25,891 bases of DNA from a virus. Under the pieces are notes generated by a model. It had not been told where the DNA came from and did not search any database. It saw only the letters and a list, made by a program, of their open reading frames with translations. The position numbers and the translations under genes are program-made. Positions 8,473 to 15,958 of the stretch are shown in pieces. Location: the IMG/VR virus record IMGVR_UViG_3300027733_001470, positions 1 to 25,891 of that record; one strand, 5' to 3'. Within the stretch, counting starts at the first letter, position 1. Every line of letters starts with the position of its first letter.

Positions 8473-9575
8473 GCGATACAGGTAAACAAAGTCCATTAGG
8501 TGTTAACACATTAAGTTCATTATTACAAAATATTGGATTTAATATTAACCCTATTATGATAGACTTTACTGGTTCTAGTACCAGTGCGTCATCTGCTACT
8601 CAATTAGGTAAGATTGTTAATGATACTTGTTTAAGATTACTTACATATGCTATCAATGATGCTTATGCTAGAGGAGCTCCTGGATGGGCTACTAATATTA
8701 ATAGTACAACCTATAATAATTTAATATCTATAGGTTCTACAAGTATTCCTGCGTTAGGCAATAGTCCACCATCAACATTTAACTGGACTGGTTATCCTAA
8801 TTGGGCAAGCAACTATACATATACAAATGAAGTAACACGTTGGGGTTATGTGAGATTGTTTGCTTTGCAAGGTTATAACGAATTTAATTATAATAGTGGA
8901 CTATCAGCAGATAGCGGTGCATATAAAGATTTCTTATCCGGCTTTATGTCATCTTATAGTTTTATTGAATCTAGTAATGATGCTATATTAGCAGTAAACA
9001 ATTCACAAGAATTCTTAGATGGTACATATAGTAATATGAACGATTTAATAACAGGTGATATTACTGGTGTAAGTGTAGCAACTACTGTATTTGGGCAAGA
9101 TTTAATTGCTAGTGGTAAAGCAATAAATTTACAAACTATTGCTACATTTGGGTTGCCTAGTAATTTATTATCCACACTACAAAAAAATAATGCTATTACT
9201 AAATCAGTAAGTCTTGCTTTGATTGCTAGTAATATAAATGTAACCGAGTTAGAACAGATGCTGGGAAATATATCAGCAGTGACAAAAGAACAAGAACGTA
9301 AGATATACGGCGCGTTTGGTATTATATTAGGACAAGATTTAAAAGATGTATTAGTATCATTAAATTGTAAGACCGTGGGATTAGAATCATTAGCTGATTT
9401 ATTGAATCCAATAAAGTTATTTCCTAATAGTTATACAACATTAACAGTTCCAATATACAATACAGTTGGTGGACCGGCTAATAGCAAAATATATTATCCT
9501 ATCTATGTAAATGATGGATTAAACAGTCAACTAAGATCACCTACAGCAATCCAACAAAATGGAGTAGTAACATAA
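8469..9575 (+). CDS. Putative baseplate/tail structural protein
   Basis: A 368-residue protein with no family I can name with certainty. It is Ser/Asn/Thr-rich and lacks a signal peptide. It has an aromatic region around residues 95-140 (FNWTGYPNWASNYTYT, then RWGYVRLFALQGYNEFNYN) and a mostly helical middle. Its start overlaps the PAAR stop, and its end overlaps the next structural gene by one base. This tight coupling to a spike tip strongly suggests a virion protein of the baseplate or tail tube end. No enzymatic motif is visible. Confidence 0.65.
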   Translation: MSDTGKQSPLGVNTLSSLLQNIGFNINPIMIDFTGSSTSASSATQLGKIVNDTCLRLLTYAINDAYARGAPGWATNINSTTYNNLISIGSTSIPALGNSPPSTFNWTGYPNWASNYTYTNEVTRWGYVRLFALQGYNEFNYNSGLSADSGAYKDFLSGFMSSYSFIESSNDAILAVNNSQEFLDGTYSNMNDLITGDITGVSVATTVFGQDLIASGKAINLQTIATFGLPSNLLSTLQKNNAITKSVSLALIASNINVTELEQMLGNISAVTKEQERKIYGAFGIILGQDLKDVLVSLNCKTVGLESLADLLNPIKLFPNSYTTLTVPIYNTVGGPANSKIYYPIYVNDGLNSQLRSPTAIQQNGVVT

Positions 9576-11155
9576 TGGCTGGTTTTTTTCAAAATAATAG
9601 ATTAGTATCAGAGCGTAATGATATGGATGGTCCTGCTAGCAATGCATATGAAACTACTGCCCCTAGTACAAATGTTCCCCAATCTAGCACAGAACAAATT
9701 ACACCTGAAGGTACACAATCTAATACATTAGCAATACAAGCTATTCCGCAAGGGTTTGGTTCATACTTAGATGGTATACTACCACCTGATATTGCCAAAG
9801 CTGCCGGTTGTTTTAGTGCGTCAATTCAACAGATTAAAAACATATCAAGTATACCAATTGAAAAGTTTGCACAAGTAGTTAATAGTTTAGAAACAACTAA
9901 AAATTTGAGTGTCAGTGGTACCAGTGTTCCAACTGATACTACATTAGCAAGTCAAGGACTAGCATTAATTGCATTAGGTAATGGCCCATATGGCACGTAT
10001 ACCATGAGTAATTTCTTAGGATGTATGAGTGGATTACCTTATCTTGGTATAGATATTGATGGATTAACAAAGAATTTACAAACAACTACATTACTTAACA
10101 TTTATAAGCAATTATATTTGGCAGTAACATGGGAACGTGCAACTGCTACAATTCAATATACATATGATGGTATAAGCACATATACTACAACAGGAGTAAC
10201 ACTTACTGACCCGGGCGGTGGATATGGACGTGAAGGAGCAGCCGCTCCTGTAGTTACAGTTAATGGTGCTACTGTTACTGCCACTATCGGAACTGATGAC
10301 ACTGACATTACAAATTTTGGTAGAGTTACCACATTGAATTTTACTCCAGGCACATCAGGGTCCGTCCCTACAATATCAATAGCATATCCCCCGGGTGGCT
10401 CAAGTTTCTCTAATAGTATTGTTCAAGATTATATTGATGCTGCCAATGCTGAAATATTATCAATTAAAAATACTAAACCGGCAACTGCACAACAGTTAAT
10501 TACTAATTGGGAATTGACTGGTAAAATATTATCAACAGAACAACGTGCAATTGTTACTGGTTTGCCAATTAGAGTACCTAATAGTTCTCCGGACAATTTA
10601 AGAGAACCAACAATAGCGTCATACCCTACAACACAATATGCGTTTGTAGATACTATACCACGTTATGCTACATTTACACAACCGCATATGTATTCACAGA
10701 CACTGGAAGCTATCGCTGATTATAATACTGCGGGAGGGCAAAGTCTTGTGGCAATGTTACGTGAATCTCGCAATCAGGCTAGATTACAAGAAGCAGGTAT
10801 ACCAGTAGATAACAACATAGATAACAAATTAACTAAACAACAAGAATCAGAGTTAATTGCTAATGGAACATTGGGTGGTAGTATTCCAGCAACATTAGCA
10901 ACTGAGATTGGATCACCAATCCCAGCTGGATATTATAATCCAACTGATGAACGTTATTATAGTGACGGTCAGGCAATAGATGTAGGTGAAGCAGTTGAGC
11001 CAGGAAGTTTTGCTGGTTCAAGGTATAGTAATTTAATACCACCTCAATTATCGGTAATATATGCATCTGACATTTTATTACCTGCAACTTATTCTGTACA
11101 AGAAGCAATAGACGAAGTAATTCGTTGCAATTGTGATTGTTGGGATAATATTTAA
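9575..11155 (+). CDS. Putative baseplate/tail structural protein with inserted beta domain
   Basis: A 526-residue protein. The N-terminal 60 residues are polar and probably flexible. A helical region follows (IPIEKFAQVVNSLETTKNL), then a region similar in style to the previous gene product. Residues about 195-280 form an inserted Gly-rich beta domain (TGVTLTDPGGGYG, APVVTVNG, ISIAYPPGGSSF). This resembles the small GGGY beta repeats found in phage tail proteins and may face outward. The C-terminus ends in CNCDCWDNI, with three closely spaced cysteines. It is coupled to the previous gene by a one-base overlap. A virion role is likely; the exact position in the tail is unknown. Confidence 0.65.
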   Translation: MAGFFQNNRLVSERNDMDGPASNAYETTAPSTNVPQSSTEQITPEGTQSNTLAIQAIPQGFGSYLDGILPPDIAKAAGCFSASIQQIKNISSIPIEKFAQVVNSLETTKNLSVSGTSVPTDTTLASQGLALIALGNGPYGTYTMSNFLGCMSGLPYLGIDIDGLTKNLQTTTLLNIYKQLYLAVTWERATATIQYTYDGISTYTTTGVTLTDPGGGYGREGAAAPVVTVNGATVTATIGTDDTDITNFGRVTTLNFTPGTSGSVPTISIAYPPGGSSFSNSIVQDYIDAANAEILSIKNTKPATAQQLITNWELTGKILSTEQRAIVTGLPIRVPNSSPDNLREPTIASYPTTQYAFVDTIPRYATFTQPHMYSQTLEAIADYNTAGGQSLVAMLRESRNQARLQEAGIPVDNNIDNKLTKQQESELIANGTLGGSIPATLATEIGSPIPAGYYNPTDERYYSDGQAIDVGEAVEPGSFAGSRYSNLIPPQLSVIYASDILLPATYSVQEAIDEVIRCNCDCWDNI

Positions 11156-11190
11156 ATCCCTCACCGTTTAATAAGCAGAAAGGATAAATT

Positions 11191-11784
11191 ATGAATTTAA
11201 GCCAACCTATTAAAATTGTAATAGCAATTATATTTGTCACTCTAGTTCTTACTTTTGGGCCAATAATACCTGTAGAAAATAATACAATTGTTGAAGAAAT
11301 TAAAGTAGCAAAAATAGTGGATCCAAAACAATTAAACTGTTTAGCAAAAAACATATTCTATGAAGCAGGCAGTGAATCATTGAATGGGCAAGCGGCAGTG
11401 GCACGTGTAGTAATGAATAGAATCGCACATGGTTTTGGTAATAACCCATGTGCTGTAATATATCAAACATCTCAGGTAGATAAACTAGTAGATGATGAAG
11501 TACAGAAAGTTAAACTATGCCAGTTTAGTTGGGTATGTGAGGGTAAAAATGATCCTAATAAAAACAGTACAAAATATAAACAAGCAGAACAAGTAGCCTA
11601 TAATGTATTAGCATACGATGAATACAAGGATGTAATTCCCAGATCAGCATTATTTTTTCATAATTTAAGTGTAGATCCATTGTGGCCGTATAAACAAGTA
11701 GCCAAAATTGGCAATCATATATTCTATAGTAAGGCTAAAAAGCCTACCCAAAAGCCTACAGTTAAATCAGAAAATGATATATAA
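11191..11784 (+). CDS. Membrane-anchored SleB-type cell wall hydrolase (putative endolysin)
   Basis: A 197-residue Hydrolase_2 (SleB family) enzyme expected to cut the glycan strands of peptidoglycan. The probable catalytic glutamate is E58 in NIFYEAGSES, followed by LNGQAAVARVVMNRI and the CQFSWVC segment typical of the family. Residues 7-25 are hydrophobic with only one short positive region before them, forming a signal-anchor or signal-arrest-release segment. The protein would therefore be exported without a holin and wait at the inner membrane. The ATG has a good ribosome binding site (AGAAAGGA). The Lys-rich C-terminus is probably flexible. It could alternatively serve in infection rather than lysis, but no tail-attachment domain is visible. 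Confidence 0.85.
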   Translation: MNLSQPIKIVIAIIFVTLVLTFGPIIPVENNTIVEEIKVAKIVDPKQLNCLAKNIFYEAGSESLNGQAAVARVVMNRIAHGFGNNPCAVIYQTSQVDKLVDDEVQKVKLCQFSWVCEGKNDPNKNSTKYKQAEQVAYNVLAYDEYKDVIPRSALFFHNLSVDPLWPYKQVAKIGNHIFYSKAKKPTQKPTVKSENDI

Positions 11785-11790
11785 TAGCTA

Positions 11791-12267
11791 ATGAGCGACA
11801 AACCTAATTCAGCTAATGGCGTCAGTAGTTATGATTCTACTAGTTCCGGATCGTTGATTCATTTCTTTAATCGTAATGTAACACCCTACGCTACAGAAAG
11901 TTCAGGACCTAAATTTGATTTAGTACCAGTAGAGAAGCATAAAGACATTATGTTAAATGTTGCAAGGTTGCATGCCAAGCAAGAATATGACAGAATCATG
12001 GAACTAGTTGAAGTATTACAGAAGCAAGCAGAACAGATTAAGCATAGACTTGATTTGACTGATATGGTACATGCCGCAAAGTATGATTTTCAATTATCGA
12101 ATGGTAACATCTATTGGTTATTGTTTGACACACGTAAACAGATTACAAGATTGAGTATTAACGGACCTAATGATTGGTCAACCGGTAAGCCGATTGATTA
12201 CGAATATATATGTAAAGTTAAATGGTTAGGCGATCATACTTGGATAGAGGTTGAAGATGATAAGTAA
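11791..12267 (+). CDS. DUF2452-like protein of unknown function
   Basis: A 158-residue soluble protein. After a polar N-terminus comes a long amphipathic helix (residues about 50-90: VARLHAKQEYDRIMELVEVL continuing to KQAEQIKHRL). A beta part follows with YDFQLSNGNIYWLLFD and RLSINGPNDW, and the protein ends in KVKWLGDHTWIEVE. This helix plus GPxxW arrangement agrees with my recollection of DUF2452, found in bacteria and phages without a known activity. The start lies six bases after the lysin stop. The next gene overlaps its end. Confidence 0.6.
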   Translation: MSDKPNSANGVSSYDSTSSGSLIHFFNRNVTPYATESSGPKFDLVPVEKHKDIMLNVARLHAKQEYDRIMELVEVLQKQAEQIKHRLDLTDMVHAAKYDFQLSNGNIYWLLFDTRKQITRLSINGPNDWSTGKPIDYEYICKVKWLGDHTWIEVEDDK

Positions 12268-12826
12268 AAGTCCAAATCGTGGCACATTTCAAATTAAAAG
12301 ACTAGTTGAAGAAGTTGAGCTAGGTACTGCAAAGGCAGAAGATGTAGAAGGAACTATTCAAGTATATAAGTCATGGCAACAACAACGGCTTGAACTTGAA
12401 GAAACTGACGAGTGGAAAAAAGATAATATGGAGTATGACTTACGTAGTACTCAATGGATTATAGATAAAACTAAAGCTGATGATGTATACGCACAACATC
12501 TTTATGCTTCTATGTGTAACAATGATTTTACTAAAAATGATGTATGGCCTATATTAACTGAGAAAAAATGGAGTTGTAGTTGGAGACATGCCGGTGGTAT
12601 TATTGCTGATATGCAAGAGAAGGGTGACTACATTGATTGGTACTGTAGTGGTATTAAAGATAGTAAGATACTAGATGATGATGAATATCAAGCACTTACA
12701 AAAGAACAACAAGAAGGATATATACAAGGTAAAAAGTTTGTCCCAGAAAGTTGTGTAACTGATGAGATACGAGAAGATTTGTTAAAATTAGGCTGGATTG
12801 TAATTGATGATAAAGAAGAATACTAA
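12257..12826 (+). CDS. Unknown phage protein, Trp-rich and acidic
   Basis: A 189-residue protein of unknown function. I place the start at ATG 12257 because GAGG at 12247-12250 is well spaced to it; the in-frame TTG at 12251 is less likely. The first part is helical (FQIKRLVEEVELGTAKAEDV). The centre holds many aromatic and Cys residues (KKWSCSWRHAGGIIADM, then DYIDWYCSGI), and the C-terminus is acidic (LGWIVIDDKEEY). There is no signal peptide or membrane segment. It overlaps the preceding gene by 11 bases and is followed by a late-promoter-like box. Confidence 0.6.
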   Translation: MISKSPNRGTFQIKRLVEEVELGTAKAEDVEGTIQVYKSWQQQRLELEETDEWKKDNMEYDLRSTQWIIDKTKADDVYAQHLYASMCNNDFTKNDVWPILTEKKWSCSWRHAGGIIADMQEKGDYIDWYCSGIKDSKILDDDEYQALTKEQQEGYIQGKKFVPESCVTDEIREDLLKLGWIVIDDKEEY

Positions 12827-12829
12827 ATA
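12823..12829 (+). promoter_or_regulatory. Late promoter-like box CTAAATA
   Basis: CTAAATA overlaps the TAA stop of the preceding gene and lies 25 bases before a small membrane-protein start that has a strong ribosome binding site (AAGGAG, 12840-12845). It could start transcription of the IscU-rubrerythrin group. Confidence 0.4.
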
Positions 12830-12853
12830 CAATACATACAAGGAGTATATATC

Positions 12854-12970
12854 ATGTTAGAAACATTATTTTGGTTAGCACTGGGTGCTTTTATTGGTTG
12901 GAATTTCCCACAGCCTGAATTCGCAAAGAACATTCAAACAAAGATTTTGACGATGTTCAAAAAGGATTAA
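12854..12970 (+). CDS. 38-residue single-pass membrane protein
   Basis: A very small gene supported by a strong ribosome binding site 8-9 bases upstream and a tight fit between its neighbours. Residues 2-18 (LETLFWLALGAFIGWNF) form one membrane segment. They are followed by PQPEFAKNIQTK and a Lys-rich cytoplasmic end (MFKKD). Similar tiny membrane proteins with a GWNxPQP turn are familiar from T4-like environmental phages, but their function is unknown. The next gene, iscU, begins three bases after its stop. Confidence 0.7.
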   Translation: MLETLFWLALGAFIGWNFPQPEFAKNIQTKILTMFKKD

Positions 12971-12973
12971 TAT

Positions 12974-13363
12974 ATGGCTTATAGCGCACAAGTAATTGAC
13001 CACTATGAAAACCCACGAAATGTGGGAAGTTTTAGTAAAGATGAAGATGATATAGGTACAGGTATGGTAGGTGCCCCGGCATGCGGTGATGTGATGCGGC
13101 TCCAAATAAAAGTAAATAAAGAAACAGGAATAATAACAGATGCCAAATTTAAAACATATGGGTGTGGGTCGGCAATTGCTTCTTCAAGCCTTGTCACAGA
13201 CTGGGTCAAGGGTAAAACATTGGATGAAGCAACATCCATTAAAAACTCCCATATTGCCGACGAACTCAGCCTCCCCCCAGTTAAAATCCACTGTAGTATC
13301 CTTGCCGAAGACGCCATCAAAGCCGCAGTAGAAGATTATAGAAAGAGATATAATGGCCAATGA
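12974..13363 (+). CDS. iscU: Iron-sulfur cluster scaffold protein IscU
   Basis: A 129-residue scaffold on which [2Fe-2S] clusters are built from IscS-derived sulfur, then passed to target proteins. All cluster ligands are present: C37 and D39 (GAPACGD), C64 (YGCGSA), H106 and C107 (IHCSIL). The LPPVK motif recognised by the HscA chaperone is intact (L100-K104), so the protein could plug into the host ISC machinery. From memory it is strikingly close to bacterial IscU throughout (AYS..VIDHYENPRNVGSF start), with one extra residue in the first third. No iscS, iscA or hscA is nearby, so it would have to use host partners. The 3' half uses C-rich codons unlike its neighbours (31 G/C of 60 at 13261-13320), pointing to fairly recent capture from a host. 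Confidence 0.95.
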   Translation: MAYSAQVIDHYENPRNVGSFSKDEDDIGTGMVGAPACGDVMRLQIKVNKETGIITDAKFKTYGCGSAIASSSLVTDWVKGKTLDEATSIKNSHIADELSLPPVKIHCSILAEDAIKAAVEDYRKRYNGQ

Positions 13364-13655
13364 ATTAGCAAAATTTTTAAACTCACAACGCCGATATCGG
13401 GACGAAACAGCAGTTAAGAAACAAGTTAAGATAGCAAAAGCACACGGGTTAACTACTAAAGATAAAGTAGTAAAAGAACCACACAGGTTAACAAAACATC
13501 ATGTAATGGATTGTGGTAATAAAGAATGTTATATATGTGGCAACCCACGTAGGTCACATAAAGATAAACTAACAGCACAAGAGAAACGTTTATTTCAGGA
13601 TATTGAAAAAACAACAGATAAACACAGTAATGGATTAAAATCCACTGATGAATGA
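13353..13655 (+). CDS. Small basic Cys-rich (putative zinc-binding) protein
   Basis: A 100-residue, strongly basic protein that overlaps the end of iscU by 11 bases. The central segment KHHVMDCGNKECYICGNPR places C54, C59 and C62 next to H49/H50, a plausible single zinc site. The flanks are charged helices (KKQVKIAKAHG and AQEKRLFQDIEKTTDKH). Nucleic-acid binding is possible given the charge. The family is familiar from T4-like environmental phages, but I know no function. Its position among iron/redox genes leaves open binding of iron rather than zinc. Confidence 0.6.
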   Translation: MANELAKFLNSQRRYRDETAVKKQVKIAKAHGLTTKDKVVKEPHRLTKHHVMDCGNKECYICGNPRRSHKDKLTAQEKRLFQDIEKTTDKHSNGLKSTDE

Positions 13656-13676
13656 TTTACACACAAAGGAGAAACT

Positions 13677-14141
13677 ATGTCAGAAACTATAACTAGCCTA
13701 CAAGGGGCACTAGCCGGCGAAAGCCAAGCACATGTAAAATATAAATATTTTGCAAAAATAGCACGTGCTGAAGGATATGAGGATATTGCAAAACATTTTG
13801 AGCATACAGCAGACCAAGAGCTATTACATGCCTGGGGTCATTTAGAATTGCTTATTAAGAAGCCAGATACTAAACAATGTTTAGAGATGGCAATTGAAGG
13901 TGAGACTTATGAGTATCAGGTTATGTACCCTGAGTTCCGTGAGATTGCAGAATTTGAAGGTAATTTACTTGCGGCAAAAGAAGCACAACATCAGATTGAA
14001 GAATCACAGCGTCATGCTAGTGAATTCCAAACAATACTAAATAAAGCCGAAAAGCGTTTTGCCGCACTTGCTAAAGTAGAGAAGCGTCATGCAGAAGCAT
14101 ATCAACAAAAATTAGATGAACTAACAAAGGGAGCAGAATGA
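13677..14141 (+). CDS. Rubrerythrin-type di-iron protein lacking the rubredoxin domain
   Basis: A 154-residue ferritin-like four-helix di-iron protein, likely a peroxide-reducing rubrerythrin. Expected ligands are E15 (LAGESQAH), E48 and H51 (DQELLHAWGH), a glutamate in the IEGETYEY / YPEFREIAEFE stretch, and E125 and H128 (VEKRHAEAY). The protein stops where a classical rubrerythrin would continue into a C-terminal rubredoxin domain. That domain is instead encoded by the next gene, whose ATG overlaps this stop (ATGA). The ribosome binding site AAAGGAG is strong. It would reduce hydrogen peroxide using electrons from the rubredoxin, perhaps protecting the phage's many iron enzymes; that role is inference. 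Confidence 0.9.
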   Translation: MSETITSLQGALAGESQAHVKYKYFAKIARAEGYEDIAKHFEHTADQELLHAWGHLELLIKKPDTKQCLEMAIEGETYEYQVMYPEFREIAEFEGNLLAAKEAQHQIEESQRHASEFQTILNKAEKRFAALAKVEKRHAEAYQQKLDELTKGAE

Positions 14142-14269
14142 TGGATCATATATGCGTAATTTGCGGACATGTACATGATGAAGAAACAGAAGGAAAATGG
14201 GATGATCTACCAGAAGATTTTCCCTGCCCAGAATGCGGCGGCTTTAAAGTTGATTACGAAACTATTTAA
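14138..14269 (+). CDS. Stand-alone rubredoxin, 43 residues
   Basis: A very short gene that overlaps the rubrerythrin stop by ATGA and itself ends in a TAATG junction. It has both rubredoxin knuckles: C6-V-I-C9-G and C30-P-E-C33-G, with the intervening KWDDLPEDFPCPECGGFK segment typical of rubredoxins. These four cysteines bind one iron atom, and the protein should act as the electron donor to the rubrerythrin before it. It is shorter than normal free rubredoxins because the loop between the knuckles is reduced, as in the C-terminal domain of rubrerythrin. The position suggests a split rubrerythrin, either ancestral or the result of a new stop and restart. Confidence 0.88.
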   Translation: MMDHICVICGHVHDEETEGKWDDLPEDFPCPECGGFKVDYETI

Positions 14270-14817
14270 TGTTATTGAATGAGCTACATGATTCCTCTAA
14301 TAAGTTTGTAATGAACTTGTTAGAGGTTTCTCTTTCTAAGATAACAGATAATGATATTATCAAAAATTATCATCCTGATTACAAAAATGATCCTGCCAAT
14401 ATTTTTTATATATTGAATGATGTACACGGAAGATACAATCGTGGATGTTACTACGTGCTAGAAGATGAAGGCGAGTATGTATGTAGTGCTGGATACAATG
14501 AGTATGACTTAGATCAAACAATAGCACTCGCATTAACTAGGGCCTATATTAATCCAAAATATCGAACTAAATACTGCATGGGAGAATTTATTCTTCCAAA
14601 AATTATTGAAAATACGGTGCAGTACGACCATTTGTATATCACAGCAGACTCACATAATAGTGCAATATATCAATGGTTTGTACGGGCAAATGAAGGCAAA
14701 AGACCTGCAATGTTTAATCAATGGCCCGATATTTATAGAAAATTCAAACCCATAGGAAAAAAGAATATATACTACACTGAACAATATGTAGCAGAATTAG
14801 ATAGGACCATAAAATGA
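14269..14817 (+). CDS. GNAT-like N-acyltransferase (putative)
   Basis: A protein of 182 residues from ATG 14269, or 168 from ATG 14311 (MNLLEVSL), which would begin with a natural first strand. The pattern of strands and helices agrees with a GNAT fold: YYVLEDEGEYVCSAGYNEYD as a central hairpin, then HLYITADSHNSAIYQWFVRA as the helix and strand after the acyl-CoA site, and KKNIYYTEQYVAEL at the end. No clear pyrophosphate-binding Q/RxxGxG/A loop is visible, so the donor may not be acetyl-CoA. Its stop overlaps the start of an acyl carrier protein (ATGA). GNAT-fold enzymes that use acyl-ACP are known (LuxI-type and N-acyl amino acid synthases), making this a reasonable candidate. The first 60 bases overlap a strong hairpin. 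Confidence 0.55.
   Translation: MLLNELHDSSNKFVMNLLEVSLSKITDNDIIKNYHPDYKNDPANIFYILNDVHGRYNRGCYYVLEDEGEYVCSAGYNEYDLDQTIALALTRAYINPKYRTKYCMGEFILPKIIENTVQYDHLYITADSHNSAIYQWFVRANEGKRPAMFNQWPDIYRKFKPIGKKNIYYTEQYVAELDRTIK
14294..14336 (+). terminator. Strong hairpin with T-rich tail: terminator or attenuator
   Basis: CCTCTAATAAGTTT (14294-14307) pairs with GAACTTGTTAGAGG (14313-14326) over 14 positions, two of them G-U, around a 5-base loop. A pyrimidine stretch, TTTCTCTTTC, follows immediately. This is the look of an intrinsic terminator after the rubredoxin gene. It also lies within the first codons of the GNAT-like gene if that gene starts at 14269; the alternative ATG at 14311 lies at the loop/stem junction. 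It may separate the redox genes from the biosynthetic module or act as an attenuator. Confidence 0.55.
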
Positions 14818-15032
14818 CAGACCAAGAAAAAATTAAATTTATTGAAGATGCAGTTTTAACGCTTTTTAAAAAAACTATTAAATTATCACCGACGGATAAT
14901 CTTTTAGAAGTAGGTTTGGACTCATTAGATGTAGTTGAGTTACAAGTGTATTATGAGGAAGTTACTGCTAATGAAGTAAGTGATGATGCAAAAGCATCCA
15001 CTGTTGCTGAGTTAATGTCGCTTATGAAATGA
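14814..15032 (+). CDS. Acyl carrier protein
   Basis: A 72-residue acidic, helical carrier protein. S37 in GLDSLDVVELQ is the expected attachment site of the 4'-phosphopantetheine arm, added by a host phosphopantetheinyl transferase; none is encoded here. The protein would hold an acyl or aminoacyl group as a thioester. Helix 2 (DSLDVVELQVYYEEV) and the final TVAELMSLMK helix match the family. The sequence diverges from typical FabF-linked ACP, hinting at a specialised carrier. It overlaps the GNAT-like gene before it and the PP-loop ATPase after it (both ATGA), so the three are likely made together and may interact. Confidence 0.9.
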   Translation: MTDQEKIKFIEDAVLTLFKKTIKLSPTDNLLEVGLDSLDVVELQVYYEEVTANEVSDDAKASTVAELMSLMK

Positions 15033-15958
15033 ACTTCACATATAAAAATCACTTAACGTATTCAATTGGCGATATATTATTTGGTAATCGTGAGACACCT
15101 TGTGATAAATTTAAAGTGAATGTAGGTAAAATAGACCTGGATTACTATAAAACAAGTAATTGGTTAGAAGAACAATATCGTACTGCTGACTTGATACACA
15201 AAGAATATGGCAATGATTTTGTAGTAATGTTTAGCGGCGGCACTGATAGTGAAATAGTATTGCGAGCCTTTAAGCATATTGGAGTAAACCCTAGAGTTGT
15301 TTTTATTAAATTTAAAAATGATTACAACATTTCTGACTATCAAATAGCACAACGTATCACGGATGATATAGGTATGAAATTGGAATCAGTTGAATTTGAT
15401 GTAAAGGATTTTTATCATAGTGGTCAAGCATATGAATTTGCCGCAGATATACAATGTAGACAAATGGCATATTTAACGGTTTATCATCATATTCGTCAAA
15501 TGAAATTACCGGCAATTATGGGCGGGGAAATGATGTTACGTAGACATACTTTTCTAAATGGCAGTAAATGGTATTATTGTTTCAGAGAAAATGAAGATGC
15601 TAGTGCAATGCGATTTAGTTTAAAATATGGTATTCCATTAGTCAATGAATGGTTTAGCTATACTCCCGAAATGATGGGATATTACTTAGAGCACCCTAAA
15701 ATACAATGGCTAATTACGGAACGATATAATTATAAAACATCTAGTGTAAGTTCTAAGAATGATATTCTTAAAGAATTAATGCCTGATATCTTAGATAAAG
15801 TAAAAACACACGGTTATGAAAAATTGATGGGTTTTAACGGAGAAACCTACAATTCATTATATTTAAGTCATACCAAAAGATTAGAATCTAGTTTAGACGG
15901 AATCTTTATAGATGATTTGTACGCACAATTATTTGGGGAAAACTATGTCGGTTGTTAA
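15029..15958 (+). CDS. PP-loop ATP pyrophosphatase (adenylating synthetase-like) 1
   Basis: A 309-residue protein of the adenine nucleotide alpha hydrolase superfamily. The ATP-binding PP-loop is S69-G-G-T-D-S74-E in FVVMFSGGTDSEIVLRAF, followed by a strand with VVFIKF and a QRITDDIG helix typical of the fold. Enzymes of this group adenylate a carbonyl or carboxyl group and then attach nitrogen or sulfur (asparagine synthetase, QueC, ExsB, WbpG). A glutaminase domain and zinc site are absent, so the nitrogen donor would be free ammonia, an amine or another protein. GGEMMLRRHTF may line the substrate pocket. It directly follows the acyl carrier protein by ATGA overlap. Confidence 0.75.
   Translation: MNFTYKNHLTYSIGDILFGNRETPCDKFKVNVGKIDLDYYKTSNWLEEQYRTADLIHKEYGNDFVVMFSGGTDSEIVLRAFKHIGVNPRVVFIKFKNDYNISDYQIAQRITDDIGMKLESVEFDVKDFYHSGQAYEFAADIQCRQMAYLTVYHHIRQMKLPAIMGGEMMLRRHTFLNGSKWYYCFRENEDASAMRFSLKYGIPLVNEWFSYTPEMMGYYLEHPKIQWLITERYNYKTSSVSSKNDILKELMPDILDKVKTHGYEKLMGFNGETYNSLYLSHTKRLESSLDGIFIDDLYAQLFGENYVGC

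Noticed and set aside
10860-11354. Open frame of 164 codons on the minus strand
   Set aside because: It lies antisense across the end of a structural gene and the start of the SleB lysin, both well supported; its translation is low-complexity and has no ribosome binding site.
12251-12256. TTG start for the gene at 12257
   Set aside because: GAGG at 12247-12250 touches the TTG, but is correctly spaced to the ATG at 12257.
13003-13320. Minus-strand open frame of 105 codons across iscU
   Set aside because: Fully antisense to an unmistakable IscU; no ribosome binding site or recognisable protein.
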